From Gnomoniopsis sp. IMI 355080 (Eukaryota > Ascomycota > Sordariomycetes > Diaporthales > Gnomoniaceae), in assembly GCA_027946555.1 (NCBI GenBank), contig JAPEVC010000143.1, positions 1-64,000 on the forward strand: a stretch of 64,000 nt of DNA. The letters run 5' to 3'. A model generated the notes under the pieces. It had not been told where the DNA came from. It made no database searches and saw nothing but the letters and a program-made list of their open reading frames with translations. The position numbers were made by a program, and so were the translations under genes. Positions 1 to 11,522 of this stretch are shown in pieces (positions within the stretch are counted from its first letter, which is position 1; each line of letters begins with the position of its first letter).

Positions 1-197
1 GGGGGGTGCGCCTTCTTCTCTTGTCTTCTTCCTTACTATAAACAACCCTGTGCTGCCCTGCAGGTCTCATGTATAACCCGTTCATGATAAGAAGCCAAAT
101 GCAGATATGGCTTGAACATGTGACTTGTGGTGACCACATGTAATAAGGGTCCGTCGTCCTTCCTGCTTGCATCTGTCCGTTGTTATTCACCACCAGT

Positions 198-1633
198 TCA
201 CCACAGAAACCCTCTGCACTTTGGCGTCCCACACAGACACTTTGTCATCTCCTCCTGCAGCCTCTCATCCCGCGCATTACTCTCAATATCCCCCTGCCCA
301 TCCACATAATCAAACGTCAGCTCCTCGCCCCGATCAATGTCCCGGATGGCAAACAGCGCCAGATCGTGAATGTGCTTGTCCGCATGGTCGCCCACCCGCG
401 CAAAGATGCGCAGGTTCGGCTCGCAGCTGTGGTTGATGAAACGTGTTGGGCCCGACATGAACTCGCCGTCCACCTCGAGCGGGGCGCCGCGCAGTCGGGC
501 GTCTTGCGAGTTGGGGTCTGTGAACTTGTCGAGGCCGAAAAGGTAGACGTCCTTGCGCTGGGCTTTGGACGAGGTCTGGCGGCGGCGGTCGGCTTCGCCT
601 GGGGTGATGACTTCGCCGAGGTAGAGGTCGACGAATTGGCCGCGTTTGAGCTCGCGCATTGTTTTGACTCCTAGACGAGAGAACAAAGAGTAAGCACCAT
701 GCATAGACAGTGGAAAATAAGGGCCTCCTGCTCCATGTGAATAGATAGAAAGAGCATCATCACCACTACCACTCGGGCTCACTCACCCCAGCCTCGTTCC
801 CCTTTAGGTGTCCGGAAAATCTGTAACGGGACCTGCCGTCCTCGCTCAACCACTCGATTCGGGCATCCAGCCTTGCTGCACTTACACCCGTCATGGCACT
901 CGTAAATCGGCAGTCGTGAGTTCAACTCGGAGCCCCGCAACAGTCCAGCCTTGGCGCCTTGTGAGTGATATGCAAACCGCTTCTTCTTTCGCTTCTGCTG
1001 ATGAGAGTTCGGCGCTGCTGCTGCTGCTGATTGTCCTCCTCCTCCTCCTCGCCCACTCGCGGGCGTATCACCACGCGAGCCATCACGACTGCCCCTTCTA
1101 CGCGCCCAGTCTGGTTTCCGCCGCATCTTCTCGGCCCACGCGCGAATCTCCGCGACGTCCTTATCGTCGGTGGTTGATGAATCCTCGGTGGCGTTGGCGG
1201 CAGGGTTTCCTCCGTCGTCGTCTTCATCGTCGTCGTCGTCGGAGCCGACCACCTCGTCAAGGCAATCGCACCCGGCGTACATGCAATCAACATCGTCGGC
1301 ACAGTCGCAGCCGAAGCGAAATTCATCCTCGGCTGGGGTGACGCCGGGGCCGAGGACGGGCTTGGAGATGAAGCGGAAATTCGAGGGGATGGTGGCGTTG
1401 TCTTCGGTGTTGACGATGGTGACGGGGAGGGTTTTGTGGGTGGCGAAGGAGCGGAGTTGGCACCAGTGGCAGTTTTGGCGTTCTAGAGGAGGGACCTGTC
1501 GAGGGGTCGGTCGTCAGTGAGTTTGGATAAAGATAACGAAAGACATGTGAGTATTGGTGGATGGCGAATGATTTGCACATACGATTTGATTATCGCCGTG
1601 ATTGAAAAAGTGCCGCTCCGTAGCAGCCTCCAT
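198..1633 (-). CDS. Histone H3 lysine-9 methyltransferase, Clr4/DIM-5/Su(var)3-9 type
   Basis: Three exons are inferred (1633-1583, 1495-787, 670-198), giving about 410 residues. The pre-SET zinc cluster is split. The first cysteine group (CDC...C...CDC) lies near residues 78-95 and the second (CHDGCKCSKAGC) near 215, giving the nine cysteines expected for the Zn3 cluster. The SET core carries RGWGVK, the catalytic FINHSCEPN (about residue 333) and ELTFDY. The protein ends in a post-SET CLCGTPKCRGFLW. Family knowledge: this enzyme trimethylates H3K9 in the nucleus to build heterochromatin and, in many ascomycetes, to direct DNA methylation. Oddity: about 100 residues of acidic, Gly/Ala/Gln/Lys-rich low-complexity sequence sit between the two pre-SET cysteine groups. 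The start ATG at 1633 begins a 17-codon exon and frame continuity through both introns is exact. DIM-5 itself is shorter (about 330 residues). Confidence 0.92.
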
Positions 1634-2280
1634 ATTGACATTGCGCTGCGCTAAGCGCAATGTTCTGTGGATTGTAACGGCAAGTTAATAAAAGGTGACA
1701 CACGATGTGAGGCTTAATGAGGTGGACGCGCTTTAGTGAGGAAGACGCGTCTAGTTGGGGACCCAGCTCTGTTGGAGAGCTTCGACCCCACTATATCTTA
1801 ATTGAATACGGAAGAGGGGGGGACCCCTGTCGAGTCTAGACGATATGGCCAAATACCCCCCCTACCATTCCCAAAAAAAAGAGACAAGAAAAAGAAAAAG
1901 AAAAAAGTGGCTACCACAAGCCATTCTGGTGTCGGAACTCCAAATAAACTAAATCAATGATGCATGGTTCCATGCTGGCTACCATTTACAGGACGTTAAT
2001 TCTCACGGGGTATTGAGAAACACTCGTCTAAAGTTCTCAAAGTGACAAGCTCAGGATACCTCGAATCCTCGATCACGAACCATCGGTAATAAACTCTCTT
2101 ACAGGCACGTCCAAAAGGGCGTGGCCTCTCAAAAGTGGCCATCCATCGATGTGCCCTTCTCCGAATCCGGTACCCAGCTCAATATCATCATCAACCCTTG
2201 CGCTTTCCCGTCCCGCATGACAATCGGCCTTCGCTAATAGTTTATATCGCAGAGGCGGTTAAGCTCAGAATATTTATAAG
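1634..2280. other. Intergenic, no gene seen
   Basis: This is the upstream region of the SET-domain gene. It holds purine-rich runs around 1870-1910 and no reading frame with recognisable coding character on either strand. Confidence 0.5.
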
Positions 2281-2289
2281 GCTATAAAC

Positions 2290-2645
2290 GCAATAACGGC
2301 ACTAATTGGACCACTCATTTCTCGTACATTGGAGCTGAAATTTTGAACCTGACTTCCCCTTACCTTCGTGAAACCATCCTCGAACGCCATTGCAAGGTCG
2401 CCGCCCAGCCTTCTTCGTCATCTCCTCGTTCTGAAATTTGATGACAAAGTTTTTCGACGCCCAGATCGCCTTTCTACCTGACTTGTCGCACATCAAGGTT
2501 ATCTTGGTCTCTACCATCGATCGTCAACACCTTTGCACCGATGTCGCTGTAGATCTTGGTCAACTTGCCGTCTCGGAGAGCCAACCGTTTAGTTCGAAGG
2601 AATGCCACAACAGTCCGCTCGCCACCGTATCCGGGGGATCCAAGG
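2290..2645 (-). pseudogene. Possible decayed fungal gene fragment, several frames
   Basis: On the minus strand three consecutive segments look like parts of one protein but sit in different frames. The first is GERTVVAFLRTKRLALRDGK..LTIDG (about 2620-2515). The second is ETKITLMCDKSGRKAIWASK..VIKF (about 2505-2430). The third contains GWAATLQWRSRM (about 2400-2360). The order resembles an uncharacterised fungal family in which the same kind of phrases follow each other. There is no start codon and at least two frame changes are needed. I infer a degraded copy. No function can be given. Confidence 0.3.
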
Positions 2646-3955
2646 CAGATTTCATATTCTCGAAGGCCAAGTTTGCCAAGTCTGTACTATTCAGAGTTTC
2701 TTGTAGAGTTCAAGATGTGGTCTAAATGTGAGCCGCACGCTTTGGGCAGTATGTGGCTGCACATGTATGCAGGTGACTTCGCTGCAGGTTTTGTTTTTCT
2801 TGTTCTTGTTCTCGTTGTTATCCTTCTTCCTCCTCTTCTTCTTCCTTTTCGTCTTGTTCTTCTCCTTTAGCAAAACTGATCTTTTGCTGGTGAAGACATA
2901 CCTACTCGAAACGAAGGCATATTGATGTCCCGTGTCCAGTGTCGCGGTAATGGGGCGAAATCATTCCACTAGCTCAGGAACATCCTCAAGCATAAGAGCT
3001 TCATTTGGACATGGGCATGTCTTCATCTCCAGCATCGTTTTGCCTGTTTTAAAGGGCAATTCCTGAGCCTTTGACATGGCACTTTCGGACTTCCTTGGGT
3101 TCTCCAAATAAACATGAAAGAAATCTGTATCATCTCAACTCTCACCGGTTTTTCACAAATATTGAATTCATCTACACTTTTGTGCGGCTCAAGGATGGCA
3201 GCGGTGTCTCCCGCCTGCAAGGGACCGTGGACTACAAGAGAAAAGCTTGACCAACAAAAGAGACAACTCTCACACCACACTCCACATTCCGCACATATCT
3301 CGAAACACCACATCAAGTAATAAAGAGTCCACCATGAACACACCCAGATACGAATTCTAGAACGCTCTTGATCTACCGGCACAAGGCGAGCAATGCAAAG
3401 GCAAAACAAAAGCGGGCACACATATGCGGGCCGAGAGTGGATCTCGCCCAGCGGGTGCGGCCGGAATCCGCACCCGCCCTTGATGCGCAGCAAGAATCGG
3501 CCCACCAACGACGTCGATGACGACTGATCCCTCGCTTGGATCGAACGACCCTGAAGTGACTGCTGTGGCTCTAACATGCCATCAAATACCCCATTTGCTG
3601 CTCCACGCTGTTTTCGCCGCGCTTTTTTCCTTCTTCGCTCTTTTACGAGTTTACGAATTCGCGAAGTGGAGGAAGGAATAGAAGGATTTTTTTAAAAAGA
3701 GAGCATCTCTCTTCTGTTCGTTTTGGGGATTTGTGCCGAGCCAAACGAATTATTTCGAAGCTAAACCAATCTCACCACCAATTTCAACAAGTACACACCA
3801 CATCAAAAGCACTACCGACTTATTATTACTTCCACGCCAAGCCATCGATTACTTGTGGATTAATCGCAAAACCACCTAAACACTTTATAAACCACAACCA
3901 CCTACAATTACCACACACACATACAATCCAACATAAAATCAAAACCTTTGCGACA
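2646..3955. other. Intergenic; long leader of the next gene
   Basis: No supported gene. A pyrimidine-rich tract lies at about 2785-2870. The last 300 bases are A/C-rich and probably hold the promoter and 5' leader of the small mitochondrial gene that starts at 3956. The open frames here are short and lack motifs. Confidence 0.5.
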
Positions 3956-4393
3956 ATGTTCAGCACCGGAGCAAAACGCATGATTTCCGCCACCACACGC
4001 GTCTACCCACCAATCCCACCACAAGCCATGTCCAGCCGCGCCTCCTCCTTTGTCGCCTCACAACGACGCACCCTCACCAATGTGCGATGGGTCCCCACAA
4101 TCTTCGCCCTGGTTAGCATAGGTTCGTTCCATTATTCAAACACTTCAACAGTGTTAACATTTTTTTGTTGTGACGAATAGGAATTAATGTGCGTCTTTGC
4201 AGGGTATGGCGTCTCTGCTTACAGGCGCACCCAGCTTGAGAAATACCACACGCAGTCGATAGAACACGAGCGCATGGAGGCCGAGAGGAGGAGGAGGAAT
4301 GCGGTTTTGATGGATGCGTATGGTGATAAGTCGAGCTTGGCGGATTTAGAGAAGGCTATGGCTTTGTATGAGAGCCAGAGGGAGCAGTCATAA
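3956..4393 (+). CDS. Small single-pass, probably mitochondrial membrane protein
   Basis: Two exons (3956-4121 and 4203-4393) give 118 residues. The N terminus is rich in Arg, Ser, Thr and Ala and poor in acidic residues (MFSTGAKRMISATTR...), like a mitochondrial presequence. One hydrophobic segment follows (VPTIFALVSIGYGVSAY). After it comes a charged, helix-prone tail with EHERMEAERRRRNAVLMDAY, ending YESQREQS. The intron has a GTTCGT donor and a GCAG acceptor and restores the frame exactly. The likely topology is inner-membrane anchored. I do not recognise a characterised orthologue. The domain layout resembles small conserved fungal mitochondrial proteins of unknown role. Confidence 0.75.
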
Positions 4394-6133
4394 GGAGATG
4401 GGAAGCTTGACAGACATACACATACACATACGCATGCACACATCGGGGATACACGCGGGGGAATCTGATATACAGACTGCATCAAGGCGGCGTTGGGGGG
4501 ATCAACTTGTTTAGCATTTGGTAGGCGTTTTTCGGACAGCCGGACTACTAAGGCTTGGAACGATGACTATGATTATACTTTTTAAAGTCCGGTGCTCCTG
4601 TGTCCAAAGCCGTGATGCTGCGTCTTGAATAGATCCCACGGAGTTATGACTGACTACATGGTGTAGCTATTTGGCGGGAATAGGAGCCTCACGGCGCACT
4701 GTAAGACACGTATGGATCTTGCTTGCTCTACATATGAATCGGATTGAGTACCTACAGCGATGTGTAGCGGTGCAAGACGTCTACTATTTGGTCTCAGGCC
4801 AATTCCTTGTCGGTCTCATTTTGTGAGAACTTTTCCCGACCTCCCCCAGGAGGGAGGGAGTTGTTGGTGGCAAACTAGAATTGATTGACGTCTCTTGTGC
4901 AAGCGTGCTGATTTTGCCTCTCAGTAAACCGGGTAGCAAATAGCTTGAGTTTTCTCTCTGCTTGTTATCTTCATTTACATATGCTTTCCCTTGCGGATCT
5001 GGTTGAAATGTCCCTTTCCAGGTTGCGAATGAATTACTACAAGTAGCACCGCCGCTCCACCTGAGACAAGCTTGACCACAGGCCGAGACTTCAGCTGCAT
5101 TTTTCATTTATTGTTTCGTGCATGTCTATGTACAGTTTTTTACCCTATATACCCTCAATATGAATGATATCGAGACGGCTCGGAGCCCTCTCTGCGTTGA
5201 ATACCTAAGAATGTAAATACTTATCCTTCTCCATCGCCCCCCCCCCAGGGAAAAATGCGGCAGTCTCTTGAATTCTGCAGTAAACTTCCAGGTTGAACAA
5301 CACTGGACAATATCTGCAGACAGTCTTCTTTTGAATTCATTCATCTATCTCCATCACCTCCAGACCTCCTTTATTTTCTCGGTTGTAGCTCGTCCTCTCG
5401 AGACGCTGCGCTCCTTTCTGGCATCCCTAGACGTCTTCTTCCAGTAAGATGCCCTTACGAGCATATGGTGTTAGAGCTGCCCGGGCTCCAGTCGAAGTCG
5501 ATTTTGTTATTTACCTCTGCCCCATTTTTTATTAGACACTCCGCAATAGGCCGCACCCAAGTTCTGTCGTCCGGGGATACGGCCCACCGCACGAAGCATA
5601 CTGTGATTTGTTATACCCAACTCTGTACCTTACTGCGAACAGGCTGAAAGCAAGCGTACTGAAAGAACGAATAGGTCGCCTTACGATACTGCCCTTCAAT
5701 TACAGCCTTGAATGCGGTATGCATCCAAGAGATTCCCTCGAGCTCCTATGTCGAGGGGTTCACGAATTGTACGCACATCACCCATTCGTGATTTGTGATT
5801 TTTATGTAAACGATAGTTTCGGGTTGCACAATGCTTCTAGGCAGAGGGAACTGGCTCTTTGAAGGAAAGCGTTACTTCTGTAGATAGAGATATTTCGCAG
5901 CCCGTCAATGCACAGCATTGCACCCACGGCCAGTGGCCACAAACTACCTGTCTCCCTCGGCCTTCCGCGTCCAAAGGTCAACACCCCCCCTCCGGCCAAA
6001 CCGTCCGCGATCTGCCATGAAATGTAAAAATGAACAAGCAATACATTCTATTCCTTTCCTGAATATATACCGCGGCATCCTTTCCAACCAATAGTTAATA
6101 TTGCTACATCCACCATCCTTGGCCACTAGCTAC
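4394..6133. other. Intergenic, nothing supported
   Basis: Only short open frames without motifs or codon bias occur on either strand. A nine-C run lies near 5240. The segment lies downstream of both flanking genes and probably includes their 3' ends. Confidence 0.45.
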
Positions 6134-7528
6134 CTATCTTCCACGCCAAAAAGTCAAGAATACTACCAGCATCATCATATATACGGGCTCCTGGGCACCA
6201 AGTACCGCCCAATTATCGACAGTCTTCCTGGCTACATCAACCTCGACCTCGAACCACTCGTCATGCGTGTGATCACATTGTTTGCACGTCTCAATTCTTC
6301 TGTGTTCGCAAAGCGACTGATGGATAAGACTTTCCATCCGCATCGCAGCGCACGGCATATAGACACGAAATAACTCCTTGACGGGATGACCGCACCTCAG
6401 CCAATATTTCAGACGTTTATCAACGTCGCCAGTAGTGTAGCCGATTTTGAGGAATCCGGATAGGTTCGGGCGGGAGAAAGCGTAGACGTAGCCTCGTTTT
6501 TCGGCCCGGCCAGAGGACAAGAACATGCGCATGTTGTTCAGCACTAATCTTAGATTTCTTTCCGGTGTGCCACGCCAGTATTTCCTGAATTGTAAACCGT
6601 CTGACCGGGCAGATGCCTCGGGAATGGCAATTTCGTCCTCTTTGGCGGTCAAGCTGGAGTCGATGCGCGTTCTGATTAATGTGGCGGTCAAGCTGGAGTC
6701 GATGTGCGTTCTGATTAATGTGGCGTCCACGCCTGGGGTTGTATCGGGTTGCTGGGGCGGGATCTCTTCAACGTCCAGGTCTTGCAACGCACTTGTATCC
6801 GGTTCTTTGCTGCTATGGGACTCCCTTCGAAGAGGAATGATTGGAGGAGAATGGTCGAGGGTGGACTTAGCAGTGGGCTCAGTACCGGACTCAGCAGTGG
6901 ACTGATCGACGTTCAGTCTAGTTGTTCCCTGGTGTCGCTGGACTGCCTCGGGAGCGCTTGTTTGAATACTAGGACTTGAAGAACAACTTGACGGGTGTGA
7001 GTGAGAGTCCTCACTTCGACGGCTCGTGGGTGTACCTAGATCTAATTCACCCAGAGAGGAGCAGAGATCATTCATTGGGAAAGTAAATTCGGACGAACGT
7101 GAAGAGCTTTCGTTATCAGTCGGCGGGAAATGACCTCGTGGAGATGGCGAAAGAGGAGAGTACCGATGTTTCTGAAGTTTACCTGTCCTGGAATAGCCTC
7201 GTAAAGACGATGGAAACCTCGAACCTTGGGAAAGGTGTGATGAGCCTGCTCTGGAATGGCCTTCCGCTCCTGGTGGGAGAAGGGAATGCCGGTAGAAATG
7301 TGATTGTCCTGAACTGAACTGCTCTTGTGAAGATGATGAAAGATCAGAATCTTGGTAGAATTGTAGCTGATCTATCCCAACCAAAATTGGTGAAAAGGGT
7401 GGGAAAAAGGTGCCTGGTCCTTCGTCTTCGTCAGGGACGGCTTTAGAGTCCTGGTCAAAAGCATCTCGTGAGCGGAAAATGAAGATGCCATCCTCGTCAA
7501 TCTGTTGGAGATAGCTTGGAGCCTGCAT
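6134..7528 (-). CDS. T5orf172 (DUF1766)-domain protein with a long disordered N terminus
   Basis: A single exon of about 464 residues if the ATG at 7528 is used. The first ~330 residues are Ser/Pro/His/Gln-rich and disordered. The C-terminal ~140 residues form a T5orf172-like domain: RGYVYAFSRPN, LKIGYTTGDVDKRLKYW, a MESLIHQSL helix and a CKQCDHTHDEWFEV segment. Family knowledge: this domain is GIY-YIG related (the YVYAF...LKIGYT...R pattern) and is common in fungal proteins of unknown function, often as lineage-specific copies. Two cysteines (CKQC) and two His residues near the end could bind zinc (inference). The frame is open upstream of 7528 but has no further ATG, so an upstream exon is possible. 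The protein ends in a short hydrophobic stretch, VYMMMLVVFL. Confidence 0.7.
   Translation of the reverse strand: MQAPSYLQQIDEDGIFIFRSRDAFDQDSKAVPDEDEGPGTFFPPFSPILVGIDQLQFYQDSDLSSSSQEQFSSGQSHFYRHSLLPPGAEGHSRAGSSHLSQGSRFPSSLRGYSRTGKLQKHRYSPLSPSPRGHFPPTDNESSSRSSEFTFPMNDLCSSLGELDLGTPTSRRSEDSHSHPSSCSSSPSIQTSAPEAVQRHQGTTRLNVDQSTAESGTEPTAKSTLDHSPPIIPLRRESHSSKEPDTSALQDLDVEEIPPQQPDTTPGVDATLIRTHIDSSLTATLIRTRIDSSLTAKEDEIAIPEASARSDGLQFRKYWRGTPERNLRLVLNNMRMFLSSGRAEKRGYVYAFSRPNLSGFLKIGYTTGDVDKRLKYWLRCGHPVKELFRVYMPCAAMRMESLIHQSLCEHRRIETCKQCDHTHDEWFEVEVDVARKTVDNWAVLGAQEPVYMMMLVVFLTFWRGR
6644..6721. repeat. 39-bp tandem duplication inside the T5orf172 gene
   Basis: Two adjacent 39-bp units (6644-6682 and 6683-6721) differ at one position. 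Each encodes 13 residues, read on the minus strand as TLIRTxIDSSLTA. The period is a multiple of three, so the frame is kept. Confidence 0.9.
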
Positions 7529-8613
7529 TTGGAAAGACTTCGAGGGGAACACGGATCGATAACAGGCACAGCAACACCAGAGCAAAGAGAGCGGTTACCA
7601 AAAGACTATGTATACGAAAAGTGATTATTGTCCCTTGACAGTTTCGCGCATCCTAGACAGTATAAGATGCATCGTCGCTGCACCTGGGAGGGTGCTGTTA
7701 TGGCCCCCACGGGCTGAGCGCTGCCATTTCGAGACATTCCTCCGGCTCCAACATCGAGCCCCTGAACGGTCGTCGATACTCGCTGCGTCGTCTTAGCCTC
7801 ACTGCTCGCTTAGGGCACAACAGATTATTGGCCCATTCTCCTTTGCATATGTATAGTTTTCTGCGTTGCAAGCGTACAAACGTCAAGACAATGCGATGCT
7901 TGATTTAGTGCTGCAATGCAATTTTGGCTGAACCTGTGGCTTTCGAGAGACCACAGCGAGCTCGTCACATTGCACGTTGACAATGCTGGGCAATGGTGAA
8001 CTTTTCCGTGTGGCAGAGGATGAATGCCTCTGTTGGTCCCATCTGCTTGTGATGTTGGTAACGCAGTAGACGCAGGGGGTACATGGCGCAGGATGAATCC
8101 ATGGATACCTCCGGAGGTTGGTTGGCAGTGTGCCCCGGAGGTATCTAAATCCAGGAGTCGTCCGAGGCGATTCCCCTGCCATTTCTTAACCTTGGCCGAT
8201 CTTGCAAAGACAGACGCATCTGAGGTGTGCCACCTTATCATATGATGCATTATGGAGAAACCTGCACTTCAAAGTGTATGACAAGTTTGTAGCATCTCAC
8301 AATACTCACCGAATGTATATCAGCTTACTGGCTCTACCTGTGTATGCTGGATATGCAGCAGTGCTGTGTCAAGCTTCCCCAATAGGCTAGACGTCAGCCA
8401 CCGCCCAGCTGCATAGGATCCTTCTGGAATCACGACACCTTAGGTATGCAGCTGACATGGTTCTTACACTTCGTCGTGTTTAGGCTGCTGTCACTGAACG
8501 AGCTAATGATTCTGCACAGCCTGCAATTCCCGCATATCATTCCATATGGTCCGCAGTCGTGTGCCTGGCTTATAACCAATTCGGTCCCGTCACGCCGCCT
8601 CAGTGTTCACTGC
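7529..8613. other. Intergenic, nothing supported
   Basis: Short open frames on both strands show no recognisable domain. The segment separates the T5orf172 gene from the ketosynthase relic. Confidence 0.45.
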
Positions 8614-10010
8614 TCAGATGGCCAACTTCTCTTTCAAAGTGTAGGCGAGTTCATTCGAGAAGGGCTCGTCCAGCGTCGTCGCTTCTGGTTCCAGGTGTGT
8701 CCGTAATCGTTCTGTTTGACTTTGACACGAGGACTCGTTGAATTCAGAAAGCGTATATAGACGGGGGCGTGCATGTGATTCGGCCCTGGTATGTCCGTTG
8801 GGCTCGGTTATGTCCTTTAAGCCTGCCGTCACAAGTCCCTTGAAGCGTCCATGTAGGCCTCGCGAGGATAGATAGCCTGGCATATCTTCTAGCACGACAT
8901 GTGCATTACTGCCGCCGTACCCGAAGCTATTCACGGACACCCTGTGGCAACCTGGTGTTTCCTATGGCTCCACTGCCAGCTAAATCTTCTGTTTCCACTC
9001 CTCTAAAAAGATGCGGGGATTGAGGGTTCGAAAATTGCGTTAAACCTAAACCTCATGGCCGACGTTCGATTTAATCGATCCAACTCGAAGCGGTGAGTCT
9101 TTGGAACGGCCGGGCCCAAAGACTCGTGATGATGCCTCCATCTCAATCGGGTCGCCCGCTTGTGTTCCCGTACCATGTGCTTCGACGAACTCCGTCTCCA
9201 GGGGATCCAGGCCAGCGGCTTCGTAGACATGCCGAATCAATGCTTCTTGTGCGTCGACACTGGGCAGAGTGATACCAGGCGTCCTTCCATCTCGGTTCGA
9301 GCCGGGGCCCCGAATTACAGCTTGGATGGTGTCATGATCCCGTATTGCGTCCGCAAGGGGCTTGAGGACCAAACAGTCTACACCCTCGCCGCACGCATAG
9401 CCGTTGGCACGCTCATCAAAGGTATAGCAGCGCCCGTCGGCGATAGGAACTTCATCATGCTCATGGTACTCATGAACTCGTGGCTCAGGATGGTGTTAAC
9501 GCCGGCGACGATGGCCGTGGAAGTATCGCCTGTTCGCAGACTCTGGCAGCCGAGGTGCAGTGCGACAAGGCTGACCGAGCAGGCCGTGTCCACGGTCACA
9601 CTTGGGCCCCGCAGGTCAGAGAAGTACGAGACCCTGTTGGCTGTGATGGCGCGAGATTGGCCGGCGTTGGTGCATTGGTACATTGGCAAGGCTTCTGGAT
9701 CTCGGACGAGCATGTCGGTGTAGTCGCCGCAGAATGACCCCACAAAACATGATGTCTTGGATCCCGTAATTTTTTGAAGCGGTATGCCTGCATTTTCCAA
9801 TGCTTCAAAGGACCCCTCGAGTAATAACCGCTGCTGAGGACCAAGAGCCTGAAAAGCAACAGGTGGTCAGTAAAACATAGGCGAAGATTTCACGCCCTAT
9901 AAGAGTCCCCAAAAACTCACCGCAGCTTCATCATGGCTCACATTAAAGAATGGAGCATCGAACCGAGCGAGGTCTTCAAAGAAGAAGTGCCCGCCTTCGA
10001 CATTGATCTA
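8614..10010 (-). pseudogene. Truncated highly-reducing polyketide synthase (ketosynthase) relic
   Basis: Ketosynthase sequence is recognisable from its N-terminal part through to the KS-AT linker. In order: GGHFFFEDLARFDAPFFN, an intron (about 9920-9850), GPQQRLLLEGSFEALENAG, the active-site DTACSVSLVALH, then EFVEAHGTGTQAGDP, SIKSNVGH and SVNSFGYGGSNAHVVLED. It is broken in several ways. There is no start or N-terminal KS edge. A one-base frameshift near 9440 lies between FLSP and DGRCYTFDERANGYA. About 25 conserved residues after SNVGH are missing, and the remaining stretch has four in-frame stops (9040-8960). The frame ends at LAYTLKEK without AT, DH, ER, KR or ACP domains. The active-site context is DTACSVS where DTACSSS is usual. 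It cannot make a polyketide. Confidence 0.88.
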
Positions 10011-11522
10011 AATGGCATCATATGAGCATTGTGTTGTTGAAACTGCGACTGTTCGGCGAGCATATATGCTGACAAACGGGCCCGACCCAGCGCCTCTTAT
10101 AGATCGAAGACTGTCGATATGGCCAGCGAATGAGTATTTGTATAGTAGCCGGCTGGGTCAGTCAGTTCCAACAAGTAATCATTTAGTAAGTTCTTGTTGT
10201 ATCATTTTGTATTTGTGTAGAGAGAAGAGGAAACTATCTACAATAACAGCGTGATTCCGTGCCCGTCAATAGCTGTAGAGTCTGAAATCTATTCTTAGTG
10301 TTGATTATTTTCACGCGCGGAGGGCATTCGACACGCGATACTTTCTCGTACTATGTATACTTACCGAATGTTTCCCACTGACCATCTATTACTTGCGAGT
10401 TTTCTCCCCTTCAATATGCTTGCCGTTCCCCCATAGGAGATCCTATGGGTTGACTAGTACGCATGCATGGGTCTCAACTAGAACATGGCCTACTTAAGTA
10501 CTGTCCCCGATGATGACAGAAACCGCTTGCGAAACATCAATGAATCGATCTTATCACTTCGAACGACCCGACGCAACGCGACAACGACACACTAGGAAGC
10601 AGAATCCCGGGCGTTGCTCAATCAACGTCAGGGCTTGGGCTTGGTCACTTATTGGTGTCTGCACCGCGTGCCTGCGTGGAGGAGGACCTGGGAGACAAGG
10701 GTTCCGATGCGGAGGATAGAGTGAGTGTCTTTGCCGTGTCAGTGGCTTACCACCTGTCGCGTTGCCCGATCGTGGCGTTGATCCTATAATTGAGATCGGC
10801 GGGAGGTAACGACCAGCGGCGCCCTTGTAATTCCGCCCCCCGTGCTCCGCCCTCGCTCCAGCGGTTGATAGCACGTTCATGATATTTGTTCTCTCACAAA
10901 TCTACGGAAGTATTAGAAGATTATCGCCAACGATATCTCAAATTTATGTTCGTTGTGCCCTTCAAAGTGTACCTACCTGCAGGTACATACATGGGCATAA
11001 GCGCGCCAATGCCACCCCATATACTGTGTCTGCACGAGGGGGAGCATTGAAGCAGGCTGTGGGTTCGCTTCCTGCTGGAAGAGCCATTGTAACCTTAAGC
11101 GCCAGGATCTGTTCAACGAGGCAAGATGGGGGCGGATTATCAGCTTTCAATAATCACCCTCCAATAGCAAATCTAATTGATACCTAGGTAGGTTGAATCC
11201 CTTTCGAGACCGCTTCAGGCCCCAAGCGCTAACAAGGGCTCTCAGCCCCCAAACACTTCGTCGGGTACAGAATCTTCAAACAATGAGCGCAGGTATTTGA
11301 AAATCAGGTGTGTAAGATTGTTTCATGAAGAGTGTTCCTGGCCCCATGAGGCCTTTGAAGTGTAGCGTTGGCAGGTCCAAGACTTCTTTCCGTCAATCAT
11401 CCATTTCCTTCTCGTCGTTCAGTCTGCGACTGATCTCGCACTCGTTCCATTTGAAAGAGAACTGCTTCAGGTCCATTCCCCCATTTAGTCATATACTTGA
11501 CACAGACCTAGGTAGTTGCGAT
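10011..11522. other. Intergenic; one TACCTAGGTA palindrome, no gene
   Basis: No coding motif found. It contains a short hairpin at about 10428-10449 (8-bp arms around AGAT) and TACCTAGGTA at 11181-11190, with a degenerate copy near 11505. The last few hundred bases are probably the promoter of the membrane-protein gene at 11523. Confidence 0.45.
11181..11190. repeat. TACCTAGGTA palindrome
   Basis: Perfect 10-bp palindrome in intergenic DNA, one of six perfect copies found between 11 and 26 kb. Confidence 0.85.

Noticed and set aside
3023..3577. 184-codon minus-strand frame
   Set aside because: Composition and Cys/Trp content look random and no domain is visible; it overlaps the probable promoter of the mitochondrial protein gene.
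10428..10449. Short hairpin (CCCATAGG...CCTATGGG) considered as a transposon end or terminator
   Set aside because: Only 8-bp arms, no partner repeat nearby and no gene end adjacent.
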